This document shows positions 35,119 to 44,147 of a stretch of 64,000 bases of DNA, piece by piece. The position numbers and the translations under genes were made by a program. The stretch is from NCBI RefSeq assembly GCF_009796825.1, contig NZ_CP047030.1, forward strand, positions 2,496,001 through 2,560,000, given 5' to 3'. Below the pieces are notes generated by a model. It made no database searches, had not been told where the DNA came from, and saw nothing but the letters and a program-made list of their open reading frames with translations. Positions within the stretch are counted from its first letter, which is position 1, and every line of letters starts with the position of its first letter. The DNA comes from Algibacter sp. L3A6. GTDB taxonomy: Bacteria > Bacteroidota > Bacteroidia > Flavobacteriales > Flavobacteriaceae.

Positions 35119-36255
35119 ATGGCAAAGAGAGATTATTACGAAATATTAGGCATTAGCAAAGGAGCAACGGCAGCCGAAATTAAAAAAGCTTACCGAAAAA
35201 AGGCAATTGAGTTTCATCCAGATAAAAATCCAGATGATAAAAGTGCCGAAGGTAAATTCAAAGAAGCAGCCGAAGCATATGAAATTTTAAGCGACGAGAA
35301 TAAAAAAGCACGTTACGATCAGTTTGGTCATCAAGCCTTTGAAAACGGCGGCGGTGGCGGCGGTTTTGGCGGCGGCGGCATGAATATGGACGACATATTC
35401 AGTCAGTTCGGAGATATCTTCGGTGGCGGCGGTGGCGGCTTCGGAGGTGGTGGATTTTCTGGTTTTGGTGGTGGCGGAGGCCAACGCCGTGTTAAAGGAA
35501 GCAACCTACGTATTCGTGTAAAACTAACCTTAGAAGAAATTGCTAACGGTGTAGAAAAGAAAATAAAAGTAAAACGTAAAGTACAGGCCGATGGTACTAC
35601 TTACAAAACTTGTTCTACTTGTAATGGTAGCGGGCAAGTAACACGTATTGCTAATACTATTCTAGGTCGTATGCAAACCTCTGCACCGTGTAATGTTTGT
35701 GGTGGAGCAGGACAAACCATTGATAAAAAACCAGCTGATGCTGATGCACAAGGTTTAAAAGTATCTGAAGAAACAGTTACTATTAAAATTCCTGCAGGAG
35801 TAGTAGATGGTATGCAACTTAAAGTATCTGGAAAAGGTAACGAAGCACCAGGTAATGGTGTTTCTGGAGATTTACTAGTTGCCATTGAAGAAGCAGAACA
35901 TGAGACTTTACAACGTGAAGGCGATAATTTACATTACGATATGTACATTAGCTTGCCAGATGCTGTATTGGGTACATCTAAAGAAATAGATACCGTAACA
36001 GGTAAAGTACGTATTAAAGTAGAAGCTGGGGTTCAATCTGGTAAAATTTTACGCTTACGCGGAAAGGGAATCCCGAGTATCAATGGGTACGGAACCGGAG
36101 ATTTGTTAGTACATGTAAATGTTTGGACACCGAAAACGTTAAACAAGCAACAAAAAGAATTTTTTGAAGCTATGAGAGACGATGATCATTTCTCTCCAAA
36201 ACCAGAGAAATCTGATAAATCTTTTTTTGAAAAAGTAAAGGATATGTTCTCATAA
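35119..36255 (+). CDS. dnaJ: Chaperone DnaJ with reduced zinc-finger domain
   Basis: A 378-aa DnaK co-chaperone. J domain 1-70 with HPD at 33-35; Gly/Phe-rich linker ~77-125, encoded by locally GC-rich DNA; substrate-binding domains to the C terminus. The cysteine-rich region has only two CxxCxGxG motifs (CSTCNGSG from Cys165, CNVCGGAG from Cys191) instead of four. By alignment with E. coli they correspond to motifs 2 and 3 (zinc site 2); motifs 1 and 4 are missing. It is downstream of grpE and ends in a terminator. Confidence 0.95.
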   Translation: MAKRDYYEILGISKGATAAEIKKAYRKKAIEFHPDKNPDDKSAEGKFKEAAEAYEILSDENKKARYDQFGHQAFENGGGGGGFGGGGMNMDDIFSQFGDIFGGGGGGFGGGGFSGFGGGGGQRRVKGSNLRIRVKLTLEEIANGVEKKIKVKRKVQADGTTYKTCSTCNGSGQVTRIANTILGRMQTSAPCNVCGGAGQTIDKKPADADAQGLKVSEETVTIKIPAGVVDGMQLKVSGKGNEAPGNGVSGDLLVAIEEAEHETLQREGDNLHYDMYISLPDAVLGTSKEIDTVTGKVRIKVEAGVQSGKILRLRGKGIPSINGYGTGDLLVHVNVWTPKTLNKQQKEFFEAMRDDDHFSPKPEKSDKSFFEKVKDMFS

Positions 36256-36278
36256 CCAAAAATATAAGTCAAAATCAA

Positions 36279-36308
36279 AAATCCGCTTTTTAGCGGATTT
36301 TTTTTGTT
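36279..36308 (+). terminator. Terminator of grpE-dnaJ
   Basis: AATCCGCT and AGCGGATT pair around TTTT (36280-36299), followed by a T-run. Confidence 0.88.
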
Positions 36309-36357
36309 TACGCTCGAATAAACTTAATGGATATGTTAATAATTGTTAAAAAAAAGT

Positions 36358-36455
36358 TATATTTGATGTATCACTAATTTATTTTAGTGGTAATTTTTCT
36401 TTTTCATAGCAATTTTTTTCCCATCCTTAATTTTTTAAGGGTGGGTTTTGTTTTT
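36358..36455 (+). ncRNA. Candidate small RNA in the 408-base dnaJ-ABC gap
   Basis: Within this gene-free gap a consensus -7 box TATATTTG (36358-36365) is followed by a hairpin (CACTAA / TTAGTG, from ~36371) and then a second hairpin CCCATCCTT / AAGGGTGGG (36420-36446) ending in T-rich DNA, which looks like a terminator with no gene of its own. Together they would define an ~80-base transcript. The -33 element is not convincing. The rest of the gap (36456-36663) shows no ORF or structure I can support. Confidence 0.35.
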
Positions 36456-36663
36456 AGAGCCTTATAGAGCACGTAAAAACGCTGTCAGTTTGTGTAAAAC
36501 AATAGAATCGGGTTCTAAATAATTTAAAGAGTTTACTGCTTTTAAAATGTCTTAATTTTGAGCGAAAAGATTAAAACTAATTTTTTAAGAAAGCACCCGC
36601 TCAACTTAAGCTAACAACGAAACATTTAATATATTTACGGCAAACAAGTCAACTAAAAAATTA

Positions 36664-37590
36664 ATGAGTAATTTATTAGAAGTTAACGAAGTTTCTAAAA
36701 ATTTCGGAGACTTTACCGCACTGAACAAAGTGTCTCTATCGGTACCTAAAGGGAGCATTTTTGGACTTTTAGGACCTAATGGAGCAGGGAAAACAACTTT
36801 AATTCGTGTTATCAATCAAATAACAATGCCCGATTCTGGATCTGTTATTTTGGATGGCGAAGCCTTACGCGAAAATCATATTAGAGATATTGGTTATTTA
36901 CCAGAAGAGCGTGGGTTGTACAAAACCATGAAAGTAGGCGAGCAGGCTCTTTATTTAGCACAACTTAAAGGTTTAAGTAAAACTGAAGCTAAGGCACGTT
37001 TGAAATATTGGTTCGATCGTTTGGATATTGGCGATTGGTGGAATAAAAAAATACAGGAGCTTTCAAAAGGAATGGCGCAAAAAATTCAGTTTGTTGTAAC
37101 GGTTTTGCACGAACCTAAATTGTTGATTTTTGATGAGCCATTTTCAGGATTCGATCCTATAAATGCCGATATTATTAAAGATGAAATTTTACATTTAAGA
37201 GATCAAGGTGCTACCATTATTTTTTCTACACATAGAATGGAATCTGTAGAAGAATTATGTGATGATATTGCATTAATTCATAAATCGAATAAAATATTAG
37301 AAGGGAAATTGGTTGATGTAAAACGTCAATTTAAATCAAATACTTTTGAAGTTGGGATTCGATCAAATAATCAACCGGAATTAAAACAAGAATTAGCTCA
37401 AAAATTCGATGTGTCCGACGCTTATTTTAAAACTCTAGAAAACGAATTAAAACTAAATATTAAACTTCAAGATACCCAAAAATCTAATGATTTATTAGGA
37501 TTCTTGGCAAGTAAAGGCGAAGTTTCTCATTTTGTAGAATTAATACCAAGCGTTAACGATATTTTTATTCAAACAGTAAAGAATAATTAA
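36664..37590 (+). CDS. ABC transporter ATP-binding protein (NatA-like)
   Basis: 308 aa. Walker A GPNGAGKTT (~38-46), Q-loop near INQITMPDSG, signature LSKGMAQKIQ (~137-146), Walker B LLIFDEPFSG (~158-167), H-loop THR. The last ~80 residues are the DUF4162-type C-terminal region seen in NatA-like exporters. It forms an exporter with the permease encoded 5 bases downstream; NatAB relatives export sodium ions or drugs, but the substrate here is open. First gene of a five-gene plus-strand operon running to 41881. Confidence 0.92.
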   Translation: MSNLLEVNEVSKNFGDFTALNKVSLSVPKGSIFGLLGPNGAGKTTLIRVINQITMPDSGSVILDGEALRENHIRDIGYLPEERGLYKTMKVGEQALYLAQLKGLSKTEAKARLKYWFDRLDIGDWWNKKIQELSKGMAQKIQFVVTVLHEPKLLIFDEPFSGFDPINADIIKDEILHLRDQGATIIFSTHRMESVEELCDDIALIHKSNKILEGKLVDVKRQFKSNTFEVGIRSNNQPELKQELAQKFDVSDAYFKTLENELKLNIKLQDTQKSNDLLGFLASKGEVSHFVELIPSVNDIFIQTVKNN

Positions 37591-37595
37591 TTTTT

Positions 37596-38909
37596 ATGAA
37601 CCATTTACCACTTATTATAAAACGAGAGTATCTAAATAAAGTTAGAAATAAATCGTTTATAATTATGACGTTTTTAAGTCCCATTATTTTTATGGCACTT
37701 ATTGGTGTTGTTGCATACTTAACACAATTAAACAACGATAAAATTCGTTTAATATCTGTGTTGGACGAATCTGGATTAGTAAAAGATACTTTTAAAGATT
37801 CAGAGCATACAACTTATCATGTTTTGGGAGAGATGTCTTTGGAGGATGCTAAAGATTTATCTAAAGAAACAGAAGCTTATGGGTTATTGCATGTAGATAA
37901 AATACAAGATTTAAAAAACTTATCTAAGCATATCACGTTTTATTCTGAAGAATCACCATCGATAAATACTATTTCAGATTTAGAAAATCAGATAGAAGCT
38001 AAGTTAACCAACATGAAACTTCTGCAAAATGGTGTAGATGTTGATATGATTAATGCTTCTAAAATTAGCGTTGAAATAGCACAAGAAAGTTTTGACGGAC
38101 AGAAAACATCAAAAATAGATAGTGTTATCAAAATTGCTTTTGGTGGTGCTTTAGGATATTTGCTTTTTATGTTCATCATTATTTATGGAAACATGATTAT
38201 GCGAAGTGTAATAGAAGAAAAAACGAGCCGAATTATAGAGGTTATTATTTCTTCCGTAAAGCCCGTACAACTTATGTTAGGTAAAATTTTCGGAACCTCT
38301 TTAGCGGGAATAACACAGTTTTTAATTTGGACTATTTTAGGTTTCATTTTAATGTTTGTGCTTTCGGCTGTGTTCGGGATCGATTTGGCACAAGTACAAA
38401 CGCCACAGCAACAAATGATGCAACAGGCCATGGAAAACCCTGAGCTTAATATGCGAATTCAAGATGTGTTAACAGCATTTTACAATTTGCCTTTATTGAA
38501 TTTAGTGTTGGCGTTTATACTGTTTTTTATTGGTGGTTATTTACTTTACAGCTCGTTTTACGCGGCTATTGGTGCAGCTGTAGATAACGAAACAGATACG
38601 CAACAATTTATGATGCCTATTATAATGCCTCTAGTTTTAGCTGTTTATATTGGTATATTTACAGTGGTAGAAGATCCACACGGAACCGTATCGACAGTTT
38701 TTTCGTTTATACCTTTAACGTCGCCTGTGGTTATGCTTATGCGTATTCCGTTTGGGGTTCCAATTTGGCAGCAAGTGTTGTCGTTTTTAATACTGGTGGG
38801 CACATTTATGCTTACGGTTTGGTTTGCTGCAAAAATATACCGTGTTGGTATTTTAATGTATGGTAAAAAACCGACATACAAAGAGTTAATTAAATGGATT
38901 AAATATTAA
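37596..38909 (+). CDS. ABC transporter permease (NatB-like, ABC-2 type)
   Basis: A 437-aa membrane protein. One N-terminal helix (~22-42), a large extracytoplasmic domain (~45-185), then five or six helices with the ABC-2 signature region around RSVIEEKTSRIIEVIISSVK (~205-224). The layout matches NatB-like permeases. It pairs with the ATPase 5 bases upstream; the MscS gene starts 1 base after its stop, so all are one transcript. Confidence 0.9.
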   Translation: MNHLPLIIKREYLNKVRNKSFIIMTFLSPIIFMALIGVVAYLTQLNNDKIRLISVLDESGLVKDTFKDSEHTTYHVLGEMSLEDAKDLSKETEAYGLLHVDKIQDLKNLSKHITFYSEESPSINTISDLENQIEAKLTNMKLLQNGVDVDMINASKISVEIAQESFDGQKTSKIDSVIKIAFGGALGYLLFMFIIIYGNMIMRSVIEEKTSRIIEVIISSVKPVQLMLGKIFGTSLAGITQFLIWTILGFILMFVLSAVFGIDLAQVQTPQQQMMQQAMENPELNMRIQDVLTAFYNLPLLNLVLAFILFFIGGYLLYSSFYAAIGAAVDNETDTQQFMMPIIMPLVLAVYIGIFTVVEDPHGTVSTVFSFIPLTSPVVMLMRIPFGVPIWQQVLSFLILVGTFMLTVWFAAKIYRVGILMYGKKPTYKELIKWIKY

Positions 38910-38910
38910 A

Positions 38911-39813
38911 ATGCAAGACAAGGTTATAGATCAAATAGAAGACACTATCGAGAATAGTTCCATTTGGGAACAGTTCATGGGGTTTTTAAATTATAATGTT
39001 TATACCTACACCATTAAAGATGGGAGTGGCATAGAAACAGGCGTGCTAAAAGTAAAGTCTGTTTTGTTGGTGCTTATCATTTTGATATTAACTACCTATT
39101 TTTTACGCTTTGCACGGAATATAATGACGCGTAAAATGTCGGATGATGATAAAAGTAAATTCTTTACAGTTTTTTCATTTGCTCGTTGGTTAATATATTT
39201 AGTTGTTTTGCTAATTGCCATGGATTCAATTGGTATTAATGTTACGGCTATATTTGCCGCTTCAGCAGCATTATTAATAGGTGTTGGTTTGGCACTTCAA
39301 ACCTTATTCCAAGATATTATTTCAGGAATTTTTATATTAATAGATCAATCGGTACATGTTGGAGATATTATTGAAATAGAAGGTAAAGTTGGGCGTGTAG
39401 AAGAAATAAAACTCCGTACAACACGAGCCGTTACTATAGATAATAGAGTTTTAATAATACCTAACCATTTGTATTTAGCCAATAGTTTGTATAATTGGAC
39501 GCAAAACGGATCGTCTACCAGAGAAGCTGTTGAGGTTGGTGTAGCATATGGTAGTGATGTGCAACTTGTAAAAAAATTACTGTTAGAAGCAGCAGCAAAT
39601 CATGATTCGGTAATGCAACATCCAGAGCCCTATGTGTTTTTTACAAATTTTGGAGATAGTGCTTTAGAGTTTAAATTAGTATTCACTATAAACGATAGTT
39701 TTCAAGGGGCAATACCTAAAAGTGAAATTCGTTTTGAAATAGATCGTTTATTTAGAGAGAATAAAATTTCAATCCCTTTTCCTCAAAGAGATATACATAT
39801 TATTAAACAATAG
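38911..39813 (+). CDS. MscS-family mechanosensitive channel
   Basis: 300 aa. Two or three N-terminal helices (~45-65, ~85-105 and the pore helix), a Gly/Ala-rich pore-lining segment ending GVGLALQTLFQDIISGIFIL (~122-141), then the MscS beta domain (VHVGDIIEIEGKVGRVEEI, ~147-165) and the alpha/beta C-terminal domain. It opens under membrane tension to release solutes on hypo-osmotic shock. Third gene of the operon, 1 base from the ABC permease. Confidence 0.92.
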   Translation: MQDKVIDQIEDTIENSSIWEQFMGFLNYNVYTYTIKDGSGIETGVLKVKSVLLVLIILILTTYFLRFARNIMTRKMSDDDKSKFFTVFSFARWLIYLVVLLIAMDSIGINVTAIFAASAALLIGVGLALQTLFQDIISGIFILIDQSVHVGDIIEIEGKVGRVEEIKLRTTRAVTIDNRVLIIPNHLYLANSLYNWTQNGSSTREAVEVGVAYGSDVQLVKKLLLEAAANHDSVMQHPEPYVFFTNFGDSALEFKLVFTINDSFQGAIPKSEIRFEIDRLFRENKISIPFPQRDIHIIKQ

Positions 39814-39827
39814 ATACTGACTAAATT

Positions 39828-40715
39828 GTGATAGAAAAACTGGAATTTAAAAAGGTGTTAATGTTATTGTTTATGACCAGTTTTTATATGGCGCATGCAC
39901 AATTAACAGATTTGGCACGCTTAGAATATTCATTTATTCCAAAGAGTAATTCCGAAGATCAATACACACGATTAAGGGCGTTATTAAATTATCCTATAGA
40001 ACTTAAAAACGATTCATATTTTATTGTGGGAGGAGAGTATAATCGAATTTTATTAAACTTAGAAGATGAGTACGATTTTGAAACTTCTGGTTTAAGTAAA
40101 ATTCATATTATAGATTTAAACTTAGCTTATACGTTTAAGTGGAATGAAAAATGGCGTTTTGGAGTTAAAGTTAACCCAAGAATAGCATCAACACTTACGC
40201 ATAAATTAAATTCTGATGATTTTTTTATGAATGGTGGCGTGTTTTTTATTAATAAAAGAACAGCTAGTGACGAGATAAAAAAAGAGAGTCGATTAATTTT
40301 AGGGCTAACTTATAATGCTACAACCGGTTTACCTTTTCCGTTGCCATTTGTGAGTTATTATAGAAAAATTGATGAGAATTGGAGCTATACGGCCGGAATT
40401 CCAAAATCGAATTTAAAGTATCATTTCAACCCTAAAAATAATTTACAAGTATTTACGGGTCTCGATGGTTACTTGGCGCATTTACAAAAACCTTTAGTAA
40501 TTAATGAAAAAGAGGCTGAGCATATATCATTATCTGTTGCCGTTAGCGGATTAGGGTATGAATATTGCTTTACAAAACATCTAGCTGCATATTTATACAC
40601 TGGTTATACTGTGAGATTAAATAATGTAATTAGAAGTAATAATAGAGATGAAATTTTTAAATTAGACGATATTAACGCGTTCTATTTAAGAAGCGGACTA
40701 AAATTTAAAATATAA
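39828..40715 (+). CDS. Outer-membrane beta-barrel protein (DUF6268-like)
   Basis: 295 aa. The start is GTG at 39828; a signal peptide follows and ends MAHAQ (~25). The rest is alternating amphipathic strands with aromatic girdles (IDLNLAYTFKWNEKWRFGVK, GYEYCFTKHLAAYLYTGYTV), and the last residue pattern (YLRSGLKFKI) is typical of a barrel C terminus. I believe it fits DUF6268. It would sit in the outer membrane; the role is unknown. Fourth gene of the operon; the regulator gene starts 2 bases later. Confidence 0.75.
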   Translation: MIEKLEFKKVLMLLFMTSFYMAHAQLTDLARLEYSFIPKSNSEDQYTRLRALLNYPIELKNDSYFIVGGEYNRILLNLEDEYDFETSGLSKIHIIDLNLAYTFKWNEKWRFGVKVNPRIASTLTHKLNSDDFFMNGGVFFINKRTASDEIKKESRLILGLTYNATTGLPFPLPFVSYYRKIDENWSYTAGIPKSNLKYHFNPKNNLQVFTGLDGYLAHLQKPLVINEKEAEHISLSVAVSGLGYEYCFTKHLAAYLYTGYTVRLNNVIRSNNRDEIFKLDDINAFYLRSGLKFKI

Positions 40716-40717
40716 AG

Positions 40718-41881
40718 ATGCCAAAAATACTAGTAATAGAAGATGAAGCAGCAATTAGACGTGTGCTTATAAAAATCCTTTCGGAAGAAAATGATACCTA
40801 TCAAGTTGAAGAAGCAGAAGATGGATTAATTGGTATTGAAAAGATAAAAAACGAAGATTACGATTTAGTGCTTTGTGATATTAAAATGCCTAAAATGGAT
40901 GGTGTTGAAGTATTAGAAGCTACAAAAAAAATAAAACCAGAAATACCAATGGTTATGATTTCCGGTCACGGAGATCTTGATACGGCTGTAAATACAATGC
41001 GTTTAGGTGCTTTTGATTATATTTCTAAACCGCCAGATTTAAATCGTTTATTAAACACGGTTCGTAATGCTTTAGACCGAAAAGAGTTGTTTGTAGAAAA
41101 CAAAATTCTGAAGAAAAAAGTAAGTAAGAAATACGAAATGATAGGTGAGAGTGATGAAATCTCTCAAATAAAAGATATTATAGATAAGGTAGCACCAACC
41201 GACGCACGTGTGCTGATTACAGGGCCAAACGGAACAGGAAAAGAGCTTGTTGCTCATTGGTTACACGAAAAGAGTGATCGAGCAAAAGGAAATTTAATTG
41301 AGGTGAATTGTGCTGCCATACCTAGCGAATTAATCGAAAGTGAATTATTCGGACATGTAAAAGGTGCTTTTACAAGTGCAAATAAAGATCGTGCAGGTAA
41401 ATTTGAAGCGGCTAATGGTGGAACCATTTTCTTAGATGAAATTGGAGATATGAGTCTTTCGGCGCAAGCCAAAGTATTACGTGCTTTACAAGAAAGCAGG
41501 ATTCAACGTGTTGGAAGTGATAAGGATATTAAAGTTAATGTACGTGTAGTTGCAGCAACCAATAAAAACCTTAAGAAAGAGATTGAAGACGGTAATTTTA
41601 GAGAAGATTTATACCATAGGTTAGCGGTAATTTTAATTAAAGTACCGGCTTTAAATGAAAGACGTGGCGATATTCCGTTATTGATAAAACATTTTTCGTC
41701 TAAAATATCTGGTGAACAAGGTACAAACGAAAAGAAGTTTACCGAAAAAGCGGTTAAATTATTACAAGAGTACGACTGGACGGGTAATATTCGAGAACTG
41801 CGTAATGTGGTAGAGCGCCTTATTATTCTTGGTGGCGCAGAGGTTAGCGAGCAGGATGTTAAGTTATTTGCGAGTAAGTAG
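40718..41881 (+). CDS. NtrC-type sigma-54 response regulator lacking a DNA-binding domain
   Basis: 387 aa. Receiver domain 1-120 with phospho-accepting Asp54 and Lys104 (SKPPDL). AAA+ domain from ~140: Walker A GPNGTGKE (169-176), the sigma-54 contact loop GAFTSA (216-221) instead of GAFTGA, Walker B TIFLDEIGD (236-244), and the GNIRELRNVVERL region (~356-368). The protein stops soon after; the usual Fis-type helix-turn-helix is missing. So it may activate sigma-54 holoenzyme from solution or through a partner. Last gene of the operon; no histidine kinase is encoded with it. Confidence 0.9.
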   Translation: MPKILVIEDEAAIRRVLIKILSEENDTYQVEEAEDGLIGIEKIKNEDYDLVLCDIKMPKMDGVEVLEATKKIKPEIPMVMISGHGDLDTAVNTMRLGAFDYISKPPDLNRLLNTVRNALDRKELFVENKILKKKVSKKYEMIGESDEISQIKDIIDKVAPTDARVLITGPNGTGKELVAHWLHEKSDRAKGNLIEVNCAAIPSELIESELFGHVKGAFTSANKDRAGKFEAANGGTIFLDEIGDMSLSAQAKVLRALQESRIQRVGSDKDIKVNVRVVAATNKNLKKEIEDGNFREDLYHRLAVILIKVPALNERRGDIPLLIKHFSSKISGEQGTNEKKFTEKAVKLLQEYDWTGNIRELRNVVERLIILGGAEVSEQDVKLFASK

Positions 41882-41904
41882 GTTTTAGTTTATTCATATA
41901 AAAA

Positions 41905-41956
41905 AAACAGTGCTTTATTGACCTCAATCAAGGTTTTTAAAGCACTGCTTTTTTAT
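41905..41956. terminator. Bidirectional terminator between regulator and adhesin genes
   Basis: CAGTGCTTTA (41908-41917) pairs with TAAAGCACTG (41938-41947), with an inner imperfect stem CCTCAATCAAGG, an A-run on the left and a T-run on the right. Confidence 0.88.
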
Positions 41957-41976
41957 TTTATTAAGGGGTTGAAGCT

Positions 41977-43992
41977 CTATTTTTGTAATAGATTTTCAAT
42001 ACGTTTTAGACGTTCTTCTAAAGATTTTATTTTGTCGTCTTGCGATTTAATAATTTCATTTTGAGAGTTTATTTTTTTGTTAAGCTCCGTGATATATAGA
42101 AATTGTTCTTCAATTTTTTCTAAGTTTGTTACGGTAGCTTCAGTAATGTTTAATTTCATACCGTTATTATTAACTTCAGAATATGACTTAACGCCAGGTA
42201 GATGACCGTTGAGTTTTACAAAATGTTCTGCTTCATCTAAAGTAATAAATTTATAATTTGAGTTTATTTTAGATTTGCCCTTAAAGTAATCTTCAAATAC
42301 ATAATCGGGATAATTTGCTGTATTGGAAGAAAAACTAAATGCGCTTACTACTCCGGAAGTAACAACCGATGTAATGGCTGTGTTTCCTAATCTTATTTCA
42401 TTAGAAGCACTTGGGGAAGCTTGGTTTCCAATACCGATTGAGTTGGTTAACCCGTTAATAGTAATATTGTTACCTAGTGCTATGCTGTTTTCTGAACTTC
42501 CATTAATTGTCGAGGTATTTCCTATAATTAAGGAATTTAAAGAAGTTCCAGACACTTGGGAATCGTGTCCAATGGCTAAAGACGCAGTTGAATTTCCTAG
42601 AACTTGAGTATCTACTCCAATTGCAGTTCCGTCTTCAGATTCACTCTTTGCGTTGTTTCCTATGGCTAATGATGAAGTTTCAGTAGCTGCAGCATCAGAA
42701 CCTATCGCCATACTTTCTACACCTCTAGAAATAGCATTTTCTCCAATAGCTGTTGCATCTGTTCCACTGGCTTCTGCAATTCTTCCTAATGATAAACTTC
42801 TTATACCTGTTGCTGTGGTACCACTTCCAAAAGCTAAAGCTTCTTGAGCGCTTGCAACAGCTTGCTCTCCAAGACTTGTTGATCGGTCTCCAGATGCTAC
42901 TGTAGAACTGCCTATTGCTACAGAATTCCCAGCTGTTGCAGCGGCTGAGTTTCCTATGGCAACAGAATCTGTTTGAGGTGTTGAAGAACCAGAACCAATA
43001 GCAACAGAGTTAGTTCCTGATGCAGCACTATTACTCCCTATTGCCACAGTATCATTATTAGTAGCGCTAGTATTATAGCCTAATGCTGTAGATCTAATAG
43101 CCGTTGCTTGAGAGACTGAACCTACGGCGGTAGCATGAGATAAGCTTGCGTCACTCTCTTGACCAATAGCAGTGGAAAAAGAGTCATTACTTGAAGCGTT
43201 TCTTCCTATAGAAATAGATCTTGTTCCGGAGGCGTTTGAAAATCGCCCTATAGCAATGGCGTCTTGTTCTGTTGTAGTAGCACTATTCCCAATTGAAATA
43301 GTGGCTGTCTCATCTACTTTGGCCGCATTACCTATTGCTATTGCTGATTGGAGATCGTTATTTGTTGCATCTGCGTTTATACCTATAAATATGTTATAGT
43401 CACCATTAGTATTAAAGTCACCAGCGCGATAGCCTATGGCTGTGTTTCTACCTCCTAAGTTGTTTTTTAAGGCATCGACACCTATTGCTGTATTTTCTAT
43501 ACCCGTACTATTGGCTTCTAGACTACTAGTTCCAAAAGAAGTGTTTGTAGCATCTAATATTCCGGAAAGGACGTTATTTCTTTTGAAAACAACATCTTGA
43601 TCGTTTGTAGTTCCTAAAAAGTTTACACTATCATCAATGTTGTTATTACCGCTAATATCCCATCTATTATATTGTAAAAATCTAATCCAGTCTGTTTGAG
43701 CATTATCCCAATAATAAAAACCAGAATCATAATCTTTGGCTGTACCAGTAATATTGACTGAAGTTAAGTCATTATTTAAATATACCATCATTGAGTTTTG
43801 GTTTCCATCTGGATTTGTAGATGGAAATACATCAATTCTTGGAATTAATAATCCATCATTCGCATTTGGAACAGATGCTGACGTTGCAGTTATATCTAAG
43901 GAAGCCTTGGGATCTGTGTTATTTATACCAACTTGGGCGTAATTGTTTAGATAAAACAAAAATGCGATGCATAATATTGCTAAGTTTTTCAT
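41977..43992 (-). CDS. YadA-like head-repeat surface protein (trimeric adhesin-like)
   Basis: 671 aa from the ATG at 43992. A signal peptide ends NNYAQ (~20). Residues ~150-540 are >20 degenerate ~14-residue units of the YadA/Hia head type (motifs such as SVAIGSGS, TAIGENA, SLAIGNNA), which form a left-handed beta roll in trimers. Then comes a domain with YVFEDYFKGKS and GHLPGVKSYSE (~560-610), common in Bacteroidota fibre proteins, and a C-terminal coiled coil (~620-671). There is no YadA barrel anchor and no T9SS sorting domain, so how it is held at the surface is unclear. Confidence 0.82.
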   Translation of the reverse strand: MKNLAILCIAFLFYLNNYAQVGINNTDPKASLDITATSASVPNANDGLLIPRIDVFPSTNPDGNQNSMMVYLNNDLTSVNITGTAKDYDSGFYYWDNAQTDWIRFLQYNRWDISGNNNIDDSVNFLGTTNDQDVVFKRNNVLSGILDATNTSFGTSSLEANSTGIENTAIGVDALKNNLGGRNTAIGYRAGDFNTNGDYNIFIGINADATNNDLQSAIAIGNAAKVDETATISIGNSATTTEQDAIAIGRFSNASGTRSISIGRNASSNDSFSTAIGQESDASLSHATAVGSVSQATAIRSTALGYNTSATNNDTVAIGSNSAASGTNSVAIGSGSSTPQTDSVAIGNSAAATAGNSVAIGSSTVASGDRSTSLGEQAVASAQEALAFGSGTTATGIRSLSLGRIAEASGTDATAIGENAISRGVESMAIGSDAAATETSSLAIGNNAKSESEDGTAIGVDTQVLGNSTASLAIGHDSQVSGTSLNSLIIGNTSTINGSSENSIALGNNITINGLTNSIGIGNQASPSASNEIRLGNTAITSVVTSGVVSAFSFSSNTANYPDYVFEDYFKGKSKINSNYKFITLDEAEHFVKLNGHLPGVKSYSEVNNNGMKLNITEATVTNLEKIEEQFLYITELNKKINSQNEIIKSQDDKIKSLEERLKRIENLLQK

Positions 43993-44147
43993 AATTAAGA
44001 GAGTATATAACAAATCTATAAAAAAGTTTCTTTTTAAGACCCTGATTTTAATTTATTAATTGTCAACTCTTTTAAAAGAATAGTACTTTTTTAGAAATAT
44101 TAATATGTACTTTATAATTATATGTAGCTTATTTATTTTACACTTTG

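Noticed and set aside
35350..35480. GC-rich patch suggesting foreign DNA
   Set aside because: It encodes the Gly/Phe-rich linker of DnaJ (GGC/GGT codons); normal for the family.
42300..43500. Regularly spaced repeats suggestive of a CRISPR array
   Set aside because: The periodicity comes from ~14-residue YadA-head units inside one long reading frame; repeats are degenerate and there are no unique spacers of constant length.
42323..43942. Several plus-strand ORFs opposite the adhesin gene
   Set aside because: Shadows of the head repeats; products are repeats of Pro/Ile/Val/Ala without domains.
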